64,000 nucleotides of DNA from Chiua virens (Eukaryota > Basidiomycota > Agaricomycetes > Boletales > Boletaceae): NCBI GenBank assembly GCA_019787685.1, contig JAHNUO010000062.1:1-64000 (forward strand). The letters are read 5' to 3'. Each line of letters starts with the position of its first letter. The first letter of the stretch is position 1. Shown here in pieces: positions 24,601-36,310 of the stretch. Under the pieces are notes generated by a model. That model was not told the origin of the DNA, did no database searches, and worked only from the letters and a program-made list of their open reading frames with translations. The position numbers were made by a program, and so were the translations under genes.

Positions 24601-24969
24601 GACACGGGGGCGCAGTGGGGCACTGGACCGCCTCTGCTCTGTGATATCGCGATTGTCACGACCGGGCTGATTTGCATCCTGAAGGCTGACGACGCGAACA
24701 GAACGAGGAGTAGGCTTGCGACCAACGCTGAATGGTTCCACGGGAGTAAGACCAGGCGTCCGGACGTCATTGGAAGAGTGGACGGTGGAACCGGGGTCCG
24801 GCGGAGGAGGTCGTTTCGGGAGCCAGGAGGGATAGCCTTCCGAACCTTCGGATACCCTGGGGTGGGTAGACGAAGAGGGTTGTTCGGATAGTTCACCGCG
24901 CTGGTCAGACGGTCCAGGAGACGCGCTCTTGGGAGACTCTGATGGGCTGCTGGGCTGGAGTCGTGACAT
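21652..24969 (-). CDS. large multi-pass membrane protein with disordered acidic C-terminus, function unknown
   Basis: Predicted 1049 aa. Exons on the minus strand are 24969-24371, 24306-24146, 24092-23690 and 23638-21652, with consistent phases. Residues 1-160 are Ser/Pro-rich and probably cytosolic. Four or so hydrophobic helices follow between about 165 and 405: LWAKLYFYLLPLLTFYHIPL; AYIACWLVWITMVFVLYELV; LPTVALLLPRAGLCVAFLLS; and RTLVLFISWVALWILSG. A cytosolic tail of about 640 residues is rich in Ser, Pro and Arg and includes a long Glu run (coded at about 22920-22980) and RS-like stretches (SRRRRGRRSSQSGSQSRS). I do not recognise a named family; I would call it a conserved-looking fungal membrane protein. 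The tail suggests phospho-regulation, but that is inference. Confidence 0.82.
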
Positions 24970-25616
24970 CTCGTTAGTAGGATGAATTTATCATGCAAAA
25001 AGTAAAATAAGCGAGCTCGTGAAGGCGTGAAGAGCGTCGGTATCGCGTTTAAGAGAATAGTTTTTTTTTTGTGGTTTATGGGATGGAGGGGAGATAAAGG
25101 AAGAGGACTTGAGACAAGAATAGAGAGCCTCGTGTTGCACGATCGGTAACCTCGTGTCTCTGACTTTCCGCAAGTGAACAGCAGAAAGCTGAAGGCAACT
25201 GGCAAGGAAAGGAAGGAGTATCCTGCGACAAACTCAACACGCGTCCGCCCTGAAAAACCTCAACCCCCTGGCATCCAAAAAAGGAAACATCCATGAAATG
25301 ATTCCGCTCACCATCAAATCAAGGTCCCAGTTACGCTATACTCTGCCGATAAAGATACAGCACTTCGGCAGCTAAAATCCCTGAAAAACTAGTGCGAAAA
25401 GGAGGGGGAAATGTGTGAAGTGGATTTGGCGCGTCCGACGCGAAGAGCACCTGTGATGATAAGGAGCGAGTGGTCGCGACGTAACTTGTGTGCCTGTGTA
25501 TCTTCCCATGAAGCGTTGCTAAGTATTCACAATAACCGTGATTTGGAAGAAAAAAAAATACAATAACATGTCATTCATACACCGACGATCCAACCTTGTC
25601 CCATGCGAGTCACCCA
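24970..25616. other. intergenic region upstream of the membrane-protein gene
   Basis: It contains the 5' leader and promoter of the minus-strand membrane-protein gene, with pyrimidine runs on the minus strand around 25060-25110, and the 3' end of the AlkB-like gene. No further gene is seen. Confidence 0.5.
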
Positions 25617-26724
25617 TCAAGCGTCCCGAGGAGTAAAATGAAGGACGTCGGACCCCTCCCCATATACAGCATCCCAATTGAATTCGCTCTGTTGGTTCTC
25701 CTTACCAAATGCTTCAAGAAGTCTCCCAGCTTCTTCTGTTCCGTTCACGACAGGTCCTGCTTCCTCGCGTGACTTCCCCTTGGCTCCTTGCCCATAGATA
25801 CGAGATTCATCGCCTGAAAGGAACGTCCCAATATGTCGAAATGTTAGGCTTATCCGCTCCCCATTCATAAATTGTTCTTCGGCGGACTTCAATTGTATCG
25901 GTCGCTTGTCGTGATTGATCGCGTGCAACCATTTCACGTTGGTCTCCAGTCCCAATACGAACATCGAGTTATGAGACAGTGGGATCTTTTGCGACGGTCG
26001 GGGAGTGCCTTGCCCCGCATTTTCCACGCCATCTCGCTTCATACGCAGGGTCATCACGCGCTGTGCCCCGAGACTGACGTTGACAACCTTAGATCCCCGA
26101 ACGACATCAATCGTCTTATCCGAGTGTTCAGAAATGTAATCCGCCCCACTTCGATAATGCTGAATCAAGACATGGTTCACCGGGTGATCGAGCACCTTTT
26201 GCACGTGTTCCCGAATCAACAACACCGTCGGCGAAAACGGTCGAAGTGCGGGGGACTCGTCGGCCGGATGCCGGTATATGGGAAAACTATGTTTTTAAAT
26301 CGGAAGAAAGAAAAACAAAAAAGAAAACACATCGAGTTAATCATGGTCGGTCATAACGAGCTCTTTGTTTCGCTCACCTTCCGTCCGCAACGATCTCCCC
26401 CTCTACGGCCACTAGTCGAGGTACTTCCCCACCTGGAATCCGGATATCGTACGATATGAATTTATGGCAGATGGTGATGCGGCCGTAAGCGCTCAACATA
26501 CCTCGATGATACATGACGTTCCATGCGACCTCCTTCCTTATATTCTCAAATGCAACCTCCGCCAACTCCGGCGGGAGAACACCAAGAACGAGCTCAGAAT
26601 CACCCTCACCGATTCTATCATCTACGCCAAGGCTCGGAGGTGGTGCGTTCCGTGGCCTGTGCGAATTGAAATGAAGATCAATAAACAGACAGGTCGCCTG
26701 CAACAGGACGTAGGTTGCGTACAT
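25617..26724 (-). CDS. AlkB-like 2-oxoglutarate/Fe(II) dioxygenase
   Basis: Predicted 315 aa from the ATG at 26724. Exons on the minus strand are 26724-26502, 26432-26378 and 26286-25617. The core shows NHVLIQHYRSGADYISEHSD with the iron-binding HxD at H147/D149, then NSMFVLGLETNVKWLHAIN with the distal iron ligand H214, and GERISLTFR with the 2-oxoglutarate-binding Arg at about R243. These are the defining residues of AlkB-type dioxygenases, which oxidatively demethylate alkylated nucleic-acid bases. The fungal members match ALKBH2/3-like proteins most closely. All key residues are present, so the enzyme is probably active. The true N-terminus is uncertain: the frame stays open upstream (TTKPPYLPTHIPKDLIHSG, about 26725-26790) without an ATG, so a 5' exon may be missing. 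Confidence 0.87.
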
Positions 26725-29386
26725 GCCACTATGAATCAGGTCCTTGGGAATATGAGTTGGAAGGTACGGCGGCTTGGTTGTATCAACTTGTATGACTGAA
26801 ACTATAATTCAGAACGCCGTATGCCTGCTAGAACGGTCGAAATACACGTTGTTGGCGAGGCGGATGCCTCGTGGTCTACCAGTGATATTCGGGTGTGAGT
26901 CAAACTCAAAGCTCAAACTCTCACCGACCTTTTTGTAAGTGTTCACACACCTGGCTCAGTGTGTCGGTGAGAAAGATCCACGTAACTTCGAATGTGTGAC
27001 TTGAGCTTGAATGTTGAACACGAGGCACTCGATCAGAGAGGCATAGCTGAAAGAGACTTAGATAGCGTCGCACTTTGAAGCAGTCCGCTATCCTATCAGC
27101 TCCGCGGCCGTTGCATAGCCACATCTTCTATGCCTCGAGGACGCAACGTGTACTGCTGTTCGTAAGTAATACCGGTGCTTCAGGGTAAACGGCACACTGG
27201 TACAGCCCCCTGCCACGTTGATCAAATTCTCAAAGCTTTACAGAAGTCGGCAACGAGCCCGATCTCGTCACCGGCCTCGCCTCCGTTGAACGAATCGCGA
27301 TAATTGCATCCCACTGATTTGGGTCAAAAACGGGCCACGATTGAAATTCGGGTCCGCCCTTGTTGATAGGGTTCTAAACAAGCTGGAACATACACAAAGA
27401 GTCTCAACCTTGAAAGCACCATACAAATTCAAGAGTTCAAGTTCTTATTCCACCTTAAACTGGCACCTCCACAATTACCCAGGAACAATATGGATCATGC
27501 TTGTTCTTCAAGGAGGCTCTTCAACGTCGAATAGTGTGTGTGTAAGCAAACGATTCGTCGCTATCACCTATCCAAGATCGGACCGATACCCGTGTCAAAC
27601 ATCGTTCAAATCAGTGGCGTCAATTGGTGTCGCCTTACATATCTCTTGTATCTGTTCATAGAGCTGCTGAGACCTTACCTGAATCGTAGGACGCCCCCCA
27701 GGATTCCATCCGATGAAATCAGTGCCGGACTGGCCTACTCCTTCCCAGCGACTATATTATAGTCAGCGATTCCGAAGAGATAAGATATTCAAGAAAACGC
27801 ACTTGAACTTTCACCAACAATATACAGTCGATTGAGCAGCTGTGTGACCTGCTTGGTATTATTTGCGATCGCGTCCCGCGAGAAGAAGCGGGACCACTGG
27901 TATCACCATTCCCCGTCCTCCTGCACAACGTTGCACATCATTTGACCAAACAGATCGCACCAGTTTGAGTAGAAAAGCATCTCATTTTCGGACATGACTC
28001 AATTTTGCGCAAAGGACGGCGTAAAGTCTTGTCACTGCTGGTGGATGACGAAAATGGTGAGTACTACCACTATGCAGGTCTAAAAAGGATCTGAATCCAC
28101 TGGACAGTACGACGAATTTCGGAAGCACCGTCGTACACCTTCGATACGAAAATTATTTTTACAGTCCGCGCACCATCATCGTCATCCACGAGAATATTCC
28201 TTCGCTGCAGCATCACTATAGACGCTTCGTGCCACTGTACGCCCGCACATCACAACTGCCCGGACAAGTCATCAGCGCTCCGAATCCAATGGGTCTCTTA
28301 AATAGATCGACCAACCTTCCACGGTCTCATTTCCCGACGCGCCCTGGCAGCGGCATGAACGCGGCATCGTACGTGATGGTTCTCATACGACTTACGCGCC
28401 CACACGACAAATGACACACGCGCCATATTATGTCCTATGAAATCATCCTACCCACATGATTCGCCCGTCAGATATGAACCCCTTACGGTATGATTGGGCA
28501 ACATCCAAAATTTTGTGCGGGAGCATAGACTGACCATGTGTTCCGGTGACCAACTTCAACCGCTTGATCGCGAACGCGATCGTTACTTGAACTCAAACGG
28601 GCGGTTAGAAGGGTCGAAACAGCCAGCAGGGATGACCGTAAGGCCCAGGCATAGATACATCCCGGGCTCCAAACTGTATTATGGAGGAGGGGGGCACAAA
28701 CAAGGTGAGCGTTCCGAGGAGTACGGTGAGTGCGGTTCTGATCACTCTCGTACGTTGTTCTGATAGACGACATGAAAGCGGACGCCCTCGAGTTCTAGAA
28801 CGAGACAAATGACAAATTTTATACCATGCATACCGCCGAAGATATCACTGACCTGCTCCAAGTTCAGTCGTATGTCAGTGGCTGCGCGTGGTTTGTTCGG
28901 ATTGAAAGCTTTCTGGCAAGTCCGCGCCGTGACATGCTAGAATTGCGGGGGAGGATGGTGTCAGTGTTAGTGAGCAATTGTTGAAACGTTGACTTCCTAA
29001 AAGAGTTGAAGGAGGTCGAGACAATATTAATCCTCGTGTGGCAAGGAGTTGTCAGTGATCGAGTCAACTGCCGCAGAGTCTAAATCCATCTCGGAGTATG
29101 TACTCGCTCTCACGATAAAATCGCCCGGTCGTTCAACGTCAACATTCATCCACATAAATAAAAACTGCAATAAAGTAAGGAAGAAAGAAAACGGGGACTT
29201 GAAATACGCATTACAAGAGGGTAACAAGTTGGATACATTACTCGTATAATGTTACCTATTTATCCCTCTCATACTACCCCAAGAAATTAGTATTTATAAA
29301 AAAAATCCGTACACGTTACATTTCGCTTCTTTGAATTAGATTGAAAAAATCCCTTCAATGTGCAAACCAAGAGACATCGATACGGA
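26725..29386. other. gene-poor 2.7-kb stretch with possible decayed coding fragments
   Basis: The first 100 bp may hold a 5' exon of the AlkB-like gene. From about 27.1 to 28.8 kb both strands carry frames of 60-106 codons broken by stops. Minus-strand pieces such as RNILVDDDDGARTVKIIFVS (about 28200-28140) look protein-like, but I cannot assign a family or build an intact model. The segment 29.0-29.38 kb is AT-rich and probably the 3' flank of the next gene. Confidence 0.4.
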
Positions 29387-30591
29387 TTACTCATGATTTG
29401 TACTTTGGGTCAACGTCGTGCGTGAGTCCGAGGAACCGAGATCAGTGGAGCATGGGGAGGTGATAGATGACATGGAAAGGTGGCGTTGTAGAGAACGGGA
29501 AAGTGTTCCTTGTGTTGGGAGAGTGGAGGTACGCGGTAGAATATCTGATGGACGTCCAGCTGGGAATTGCTGTGGTGGCTTGCCATTGACTGGCGACAAG
29601 GAAGGGTGTGCAGACGATGTTGAAGCAAACTGACTTTCCGATGAACCCGCTGGCTGCGCGCCGATAGATAGACGTCTTTTTTTCGAGCGGGGAGAAAGTT
29701 CAGGGTCTGGCCTGGGCTCTGTTTCAGTGGCGTTGTCCGCAGCTCGTTTTTGATACCGCGCAGGTGTGTTACGAGGATTACGAAGGACAGCAGCAAGACG
29801 GGAGAAGCCACGGTTGACGAATTGAGGGACAAGTTGCTCTGCATTGACCCATTGGAATCTTGACGTCGCCACTTCTCTCAGATCATCCTTCTTGGGCTTA
29901 GTCAAGCTGAGAGCCTTCCACGGATAATGAGGTCGGCTATCAAATTGCTCCAAGGCCTCTCTATCTTTCTTCATCCATCGGTGACCATCTTCTTCTTCAG
30001 ATACCCAGCCAAGGTCTAGCAGTCTACGCAGATGTCTCCCGTTAAGAGCATTTCTTTCGGAGTTGCGATTTTCAAGTACTGCTTCGTAAACATGCCAACC
30101 GAGAATGGGATCAAATAGTTCGGGGGCGCATTGTTCGGCAGGCAGTGATTTTTCGAGGGCATAATCGCGTACTTTGATACCTGAACGTTGGATCTCAACG
30201 ACAATTTCCTCTTGGGTGAGTTCCGGGGGAATAATTTCTGTAGGCACGGGCGAAGGTGCAGAAGCAGGTTGGTCGGAGGCCTGAAGAGATGCGTGCCACG
30301 TCAATGATGCTGATCGAACGGAATTAACGGCATGCTTACGGCATTATCCGCCGCCGGGGGTGATCGAGGCGCATGCATGGTAACAGGTATAGTCAACGAA
30401 TTCTCGCTCTGCGTCCTTCGACCGTACGAGGGACCTTGACTGGACTCTCCTACCGGCTGGGAATGTGACCGACCAAGTGATAGTATCTGGTCTTCTGAAG
30501 CGTTGAAAACCACGGGGTGGCAAGTGCCGGGAATGTGAGAAGGGATGTTGAGCTGTAAACCCAAGGGACCTTGAACTTCGGATGCAGGCAT
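29387..30591 (-). CDS. unknown protein with basic, Ser/Pro-rich C-terminus
   Basis: Predicted 381 aa. Exons are 30591-30340 and 30280-29387 on the minus strand, with a 59-bp GT-AG intron in phase 0. The N-terminus (1-110) is Ser/Pro-rich and disordered. A compact middle region (about 110-240) begins PPELTQEEIVVEIQRSGIKV and includes LGWVSEEEDGHRWMKKDREA. It has an alpha-helical, charged character, but I cannot name a domain. The C-terminus carries PRSKKRRLS, a likely nuclear localisation signal, in a Ser/Thr/Pro-rich tail. It is divergently transcribed from bet2 across a 686-bp gap. A nuclear role is only inferred from the basic motif. Confidence 0.75.
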
Positions 30592-31277
30592 TTAAATAGA
30601 ACGATAAGTTTGTGGGATAGGAAGATGGAACGCAAATACACGGGTGTGGGTGGCACTAGGTGCTATTGTTCTTGTTCCACCTCTCCACAGTGGCCAAGGT
30701 GAGACGCCAAATCGGGGTAGAGAACGTGGTACCGCGCCGCTCCGAATGTAATGATAGCTCGGAACACGAAAAAAAGTGGACTGTGGACAAGTTTTCTTTC
30801 GTTTTCGGCGAAGAAATCTCGCGACACACGTTCGAGGTGGTCGTCGAGTCAAACGACGTTGAGAACGCAACGGCTGAGTTGTTCTGTCCCTCTCGCCGGC
30901 ATACGCCGAAAATACGGCAACCTAATATGGAGATATATGGTGCCCCTATGGCAACTTTGAAGCTCAACCAGGTACTATTGATATTGTGTGTTCACACTGT
31001 GGTCGAGATTCTGTCAAGTTTGTTTTGTTCATCCAGTTAGCCTTTTTGAACGAGTCTAGTACTTCTGAACTCAACTTGAAGTACTCAAGTAGTACTCATA
31101 TCCGAGTCAGAGTTACAAGTCTCGCTACAATCGTCTTGTCGCTAGCGATGCTACTAGTTTACCAGCGATGTACCTCAGCTCTACTTCCTTGTGACTGCGC
31201 AGATGCGGCATACGCCGAATGATCTAAATACAGCGAATGATTGCGTGGAAAATGAATTCACGCTGTCAAGTGCAGCG
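30592..31277. promoter_or_regulatory. divergent intergenic region between the unknown gene and bet2
   Basis: The two flanking genes start at 30591 (minus) and 31278 (plus), so both promoters must lie in this 686-bp interval. Open frames within it have no recognised content. No specific motif can be assigned with confidence. Confidence 0.5.
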
Positions 31278-32587
31278 ATGAGCACACCAGACAAGCTACT
31301 CGTACCATTGCATGTATCGTACATACAGTCACTTGGAAACGTGAGGTCATCATATATTCTCTCCCATACGCTGCTGATCGTCATTCAGAGCAAAGATGAT
31401 CTCGCTTATCACCTCACCGCACACTTGCGCATGAACGCAATCTATTGGGGTCTCACAGCGCTATGTATCATGGGACATCAGGAAGCCCTCGACAGGGAAG
31501 AGATGATTGGATATGTAATGAGCTGTTGGGACGACGAGGCAGGTTCGTTCGTCCTCCCGTGTTTCGACCGGTTGTTGACACATTCCTCTCACTAAGGTGG
31601 CTTCGGTGCTCACCCTGATCACGACGCACACATTCTCTCCACTTTGAGTGCGATCCAAATTCTTGTCACACAGAACGCGCTAGACAAACTGAACGTTGAT
31701 CGTGTCGTCAAATGTACGTCTTCTTGCTTGCTGCGGTAGCACTCGATTACGACCTACGTCAGTCATTGCGTCACTTCAACAACCCTCGGGGGTGTTTGCG
31801 GGCGATTCCTTTGGTGAAATCGATACCCGGTTTCTGTACATCGCTGTCAACGCATTATCACTCCTCGGTCGCTTGGACGCCATCGATGTCGAGAAGGCGG
31901 TCTTGTATATCCGTCAGTCTCGTAACTTTGACGGAGGGTACGGCGCAACTATCGGTGCAGAAAGCCATTCTGGCCAAGGTGGGCGATGACAAACCAAGTC
32001 TCATCACGAAAACTCACCCTGTCCGGCTTCGATTACTCCCAGTCTTTGTCTGTGTGGCTGCGCTCGCGATTCTCGATCGCTTAGACGAGGTCGATTCAGA
32101 GATGTTGTGCTGGTGGTTGTCGGAGCGACAACTCTCCAATGGCGGGCTCAATGGACGCCCAGAGAAACTGCCAGACGTGAGACGGTCCTTATTTCTCGTT
32201 ATTGGGGATGTTGACTAGCATGGTCACCGAATAGGTTTGCTATTCGTTTTGGGTGCTGTCGGCGCTGTCGATCTTGAATAAGATTGCTTGGATCGACAGT
32301 GAGAAGCTTATCGAGTTCATCCTCTCTGCTCAGGATCCAGAAACGGGTGGTATTGCCGATCGGCCTGGCGACATGGTCGACGTCTTCCATACCCACTTCG
32401 GAGTTGCAGGTACGTTGTAAACCGACACCTTGATGTTTCAGCTGTGAACGATCGCGTGGCAGGTCTTTCCCTCTTGGGATATCCTGGTTTGCGAGACTTA
32501 GATCCTGTGTACTGCATGCCCGCGAGCATCATCGAAGCAAAAGGACTCAGGAAAGGTTGGAAGGCACTGCCGCGGAGGTCAACATAA
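31278..32587 (+). CDS. bet2: Rab geranylgeranyltransferase (type II) beta subunit
   Basis: Predicted 327 aa, the usual length for this protein. Exons are 31278-31340, 31389-31542, 31597-31713, 31763-31978, 32043-32176, 32235-32409 and 32463-32587, with all phases consistent. It contains the successive prenyltransferase repeats ([94 protein letters not shown]). The zinc ligands are visible as D228, C230 and H280. With the alpha subunit and Rab escort protein, the enzyme attaches geranylgeranyl groups to C-terminal cysteines of Rab GTPases. An in-frame ATG at 31203 would add 25 residues, but 31278 gives the usual N-terminus. Confidence 0.96.
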
Positions 32588-34412
32588 TGGTGATATGCTT
32601 CGTTTTTGAAAATCTGCCAAATCGAGCCATTTGTCCAGAACATGTTCATCTTTCCCGGACAAATGGGGCTGAGATCTTGAATATGCTGAGTGCGATGCAT
32701 CTCGAATGCAAAAGAATGGAAGTCATTTACGTCGCGTGGTGCATCGAGCGACTAGACCAAACTCTACTTTTATTTCATGTCCGACCAACATGATCCGGTG
32801 TCCGTGAATTCCTGTGTAAAAGTAATTGTTGAGTACACATGGAATTTCTGCGCCTAAGCCCGGGATTGCCCAAGAAGCAGTGTGATATCTGATACTGAGT
32901 AATACCAATAAGTGTCTGGGACGTAGAGTAAACTGTACGGAAAAGTATGGTCGCTTCGGGTTGACTTTTACAATAGTATCCTTGCTACCCAGGTGTATAG
33001 GACATTTTTCCAGCCGAAGCGCGTCGGAGACACAGCTATGAATGAGTGCAAGGACGAACAGACTCAGGAAGGAGGGTGTGGGATAGCTTCGTCCCATCAA
33101 ACATCTCCGTGACGTGGAACTAGAGCTCTCTACCGTCGAGCTGGTAGCTGCGTGCTGAATAACGCGGAATCTGATAGCAGTGTCAAGATCAGCGTCTAAG
33201 GAGGTATGAAACACACGCAATACATGATGCTATGGTCTTCTATGAAGAACTCCGAGTTAGTAGATGTCATCCGATTCGTTACGAGTCGAATCAGACAATT
33301 GGGGTTTGGTGGTCAGCTGTGCCAATTGTATGAGATCGCTAACTCTTGATCCTACCATCACAAGGAAGCTCGAGATTACTGCTTGCACGCTGCACCGTTG
33401 GTATCGCAGTGATCGAGAAGAAGTAGCACCGGTCTTTGCTGCGCTTAATCTCGGATACGTTCAATATCAGTGTGCCAGTGCGAATTCATATCTTCTGCTA
33501 GCACCGCCAATCCGAAGTTATCTCCCTGGCATGATCAGGGTCTCTATGGTTTGTGAATTCCACAAAATATTGGTGGCACCATAGAATTTGGGGCAGAGCA
33601 AAGCTGCGGGAAGGCTAGTCTCAATCCTGCGATCGCCTCGTACTATATTATGCGGTGTTAGGAGAGGCACCCATTACGAGGGTGCCAACTTGGGGAAAAG
33701 TTTTGTGTTCGCTAAGGGAGACTTGATGGGATGAACCAACATGATTTTGTGCTGAACACGGTGACGCTGGCATACCAACATCCACGTCGGCTCTGCTTTG
33801 GTATTTGTTCGTTTCCGCGGGTCTTCCGAGTCGCAAGTCATTCCACGGACGTCTTTTTCCAGCCCCCATGCACGTGTCAATGTCACGGTCTAACCCCTGC
33901 GCCAGTCCCACCATGGGCGTTTTTATGGAGCGTGTATCATTTTTAGCGCCAGGCTGCCAACTGCAGACTTGATGGTCCATATTGGCAGTGGGGTCAGTTT
34001 TTCCAGAGCTTGGTGTCTGTAATCAAAATGGGGAGATGCGTCGCTCCTCGCCTGCGCTTCCATCACAGGCACGTGCACCGGCCCGTTCGATACGCCGCCA
34101 TGCTTCTTGCGCATGTCCGCTCAACCTGGACTGCAACCACTTCACATTATTGGAATCAAGTTGATCCTTTCCCTTAATTTCACCTGGCCTGCATCCTGGC
34201 TGACGTGATCATCAGGCGATTTCACCCTTCCAGTGTCCGGCAACCACGTACGAGTGGCAGTTGGGAGCCTGTCGCATGAGCTGCTACTTCATGATCCCCA
34301 CAGGGCCCACACATTTTCGAAGCGTGGCAGGGAATGTACCATGACGTTGGCCACGCATCTCCATCATCGCCCTTGGTCGCTTCGCTAACTTGTCATTTGG
34401 CGATGCCGCCTC
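32588..34412. other. intergenic, no gene recognised
   Basis: About 1.8 kb with frames up to about 165 codons on the minus strand (32723-33220) that have no conserved features, no splice support and low-complexity composition. I see nothing firm here. Confidence 0.4.
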
Positions 34413-34532
34413 ATGGCGGGAGATATCAAAACCCTCGAAGATACAGACTTCTCCACCAACCCACTGTTGTCCCTACTGCTTTCCCAGCTTTTAGATAGTA
34501 TCTTCCGGCAGCATCCACTCACGGATTTTTGA
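34413..34532 (+). promoter_or_regulatory. 39-codon upstream open reading frame
   Basis: An ATG at 34413 opens a 39-codon frame (beginning MAGDIKTLEDTDFSTNPLL) that stops with TGA 20 bp before the ATG at 34553. It is out of frame with the main gene. If transcribed in the leader it would act as a uORF. Alternatively it could be an N-terminal exon, but no in-phase donor and acceptor pair is apparent. Confidence 0.4.
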
Positions 34533-34552
34533 CGACGTTTGACGAATCGACC

Positions 34553-36310
34553 ATGGCATCCACACTTCTCGGTGTACTCATCCTCGCACGAAATGGAGGT
34601 CGTTCCGAATTTTTCCAAGATCCCTACGATTATGCGCCAACGTTCACAGAGTCTACTCCTCTCGGTGCAGTGAGTGTTCTCGTTTGCTCATCCTCGACGG
34701 GGTTTACTGACAAGTTATCAAAGTCTGAGTCCTTCCAGCTCGGGTCCTACCTCAAGGCGACCTACCTAGACTCGTCTTCACCTCTCCATATCGTCGACAT
34801 GCCTCTGGACCCTACTCACCCCATCCCTCCCAGTCGAGTTAACGTCCACGCCAAGTCAGGTGGTGAGGGTACCGCAATCTTTGACTCCAGTATCGCTTTA
34901 TTACAAGGGATGTTCCCTCCGACTTCGAAGAACAGAATCGAACTCGCGAACGGATCCACCGTCACTTCCCCGCTCGGCGGTTATCAATATGTCCCCGTCG
35001 AGATGGAAGAAGCGGACCACGTGCTTGAGCCATGGACCGAATGCAAGGTCCGCATGTTGCTCACTGTTTCACGTGTTTACATGATTTACGGCTTTGTAGG
35101 CTTTCAAAAAGCACGTTTCCGAGATTTATGCTTCCGATGAGTTCGCGCAGGCCTCCAAAGATGCGCAGGATTTCTTTGAAACGATTCATGACTATATGTT
35201 CGGCAGACCTGCGACGCTTGTTGATATGGTAGGCTGAAACTTCACCTTGGCACTTGATAAAACGCTGATGCTTTTCGTTCTCTTCAGTGGAATGTTCGTA
35301 GATAATTTCATTCTACGGTTTCATTTCTGATTGCATGCACAGGTGTATGATTACCTCGACACACAACTTACATATAACCAAAGCTTTGCGTACCGGCTTC
35401 CACCGACATTGATCGAACAGGCACGTGGCTGGGCGAACTACAAGGAACATGCGGTTTTCTCCGACAAAGATATCAGTGGCGTCGGAAACAGTGAGTCTCA
35501 TTCCTTTCCAAGTAGTTCGGATAAGTGATATGCCATGCAGTCGCTGGACGAGCAGTTCTTGCTCCGATCACTAAGGCACTCGAACGGATTGCGTTCGATG
35601 ACGACCCGCTCCGAGTCCTCCTCATCGAGACCAGTTACCAACCTTTCATATCTCTCTTCAGCATGATGGATGCGCAGGGCCCCGACGGGAAGCTCTTTGG
35701 CATTCGTGCGTATATTACTCGTGGGTGTCGGTTTCCATTTATTCATTGAACAACACATAGCCAACTATGCTTCCGCTTTGGCATTCGAGGTTGTCCGTGG
35801 TCCTGGCCCCGAATTCCGTGACCTTGTTCGTCTTAAATTCAAGAATGGTACTGACGATTCCGAGCTCAAAACCCTGCACATGTTCGAGCACCGCGAGCAG
35901 GCGATTCCAGTCACTGAGTTCTTGTACCGATTGGAGGTTCGCGGTCTCATGCATCTTATGGTCGGCGCGTAGCTCATGCTACCACCTGTACAGCACCACG
36001 TGATCTCGGATACCAAAGCATGGAAATCCGCATGCTCTACAAGCTGGTTCCCGTTTAGCTCTGATGCAACGACTGCCAGTGAAAGTATTTTTATGCCTTT
36101 CCGAATTTTGTTCCTTTCTTTGCTTGGATTTTGCGTGTTTGCGTGGATGAGATACCACAAATACACGCAATCGAAGCGCACAAAGCAGCATGAGGCCGTG
36201 AGAGAAGAGGTACGTGTGTTCATGTGTGGCATTGTCAACCGAGACACTCATCCGCCAGTTTCTAGGAGAAAGATGCTTTCGTGAACGAAAAGTCGCGGTT
36301 GCTCCCTTAA
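34553..36310 (+). CDS. histidine-phosphatase-like membrane protein lacking catalytic residues
   Basis: Predicted 441 aa. Exons are 34553-34669, 34724-35047, 35100-35228, 35288-35293, 35343-35490, 35541-35705, 35761-35936, 35994-36209 and 36266-36310. The N-terminus GVLILARNGGR aligns with strand 1 and the RHGxRxP motif of branch-2 histidine acid phosphatases, but reads R13-N-G-G-R17, so the nucleophilic histidine is Asn. The region expected to carry the C-terminal HD motif reads ETSYQPFISLF (from E271), also without His-Asp. The overall length and order (TPLGA, then SFQLGSYLKATYL) match the family. A transmembrane helix (about 387-406) precedes a short basic cytosolic tail. It is probably a membrane-anchored pseudo-phosphatase. 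The 6-nt exon 4 (coding Trp-Asn) can be skipped in frame. Two donors (GTCCGC, GTTCGC) are weak. Confidence 0.82.

Noticed and set aside
27341..28773. Possible decayed enzyme gene on the minus strand
   Set aside because: Fragments look protein-like, but none matches a family I can name, and the frames are broken by many stops, so it is left as unassigned sequence.
31203..31277. Upstream in-frame ATG for bet2
   Set aside because: The extra 25 residues are not typical of BET2 N-termini; the ATG at 31278 gives the expected length, although the longer form is not excluded.
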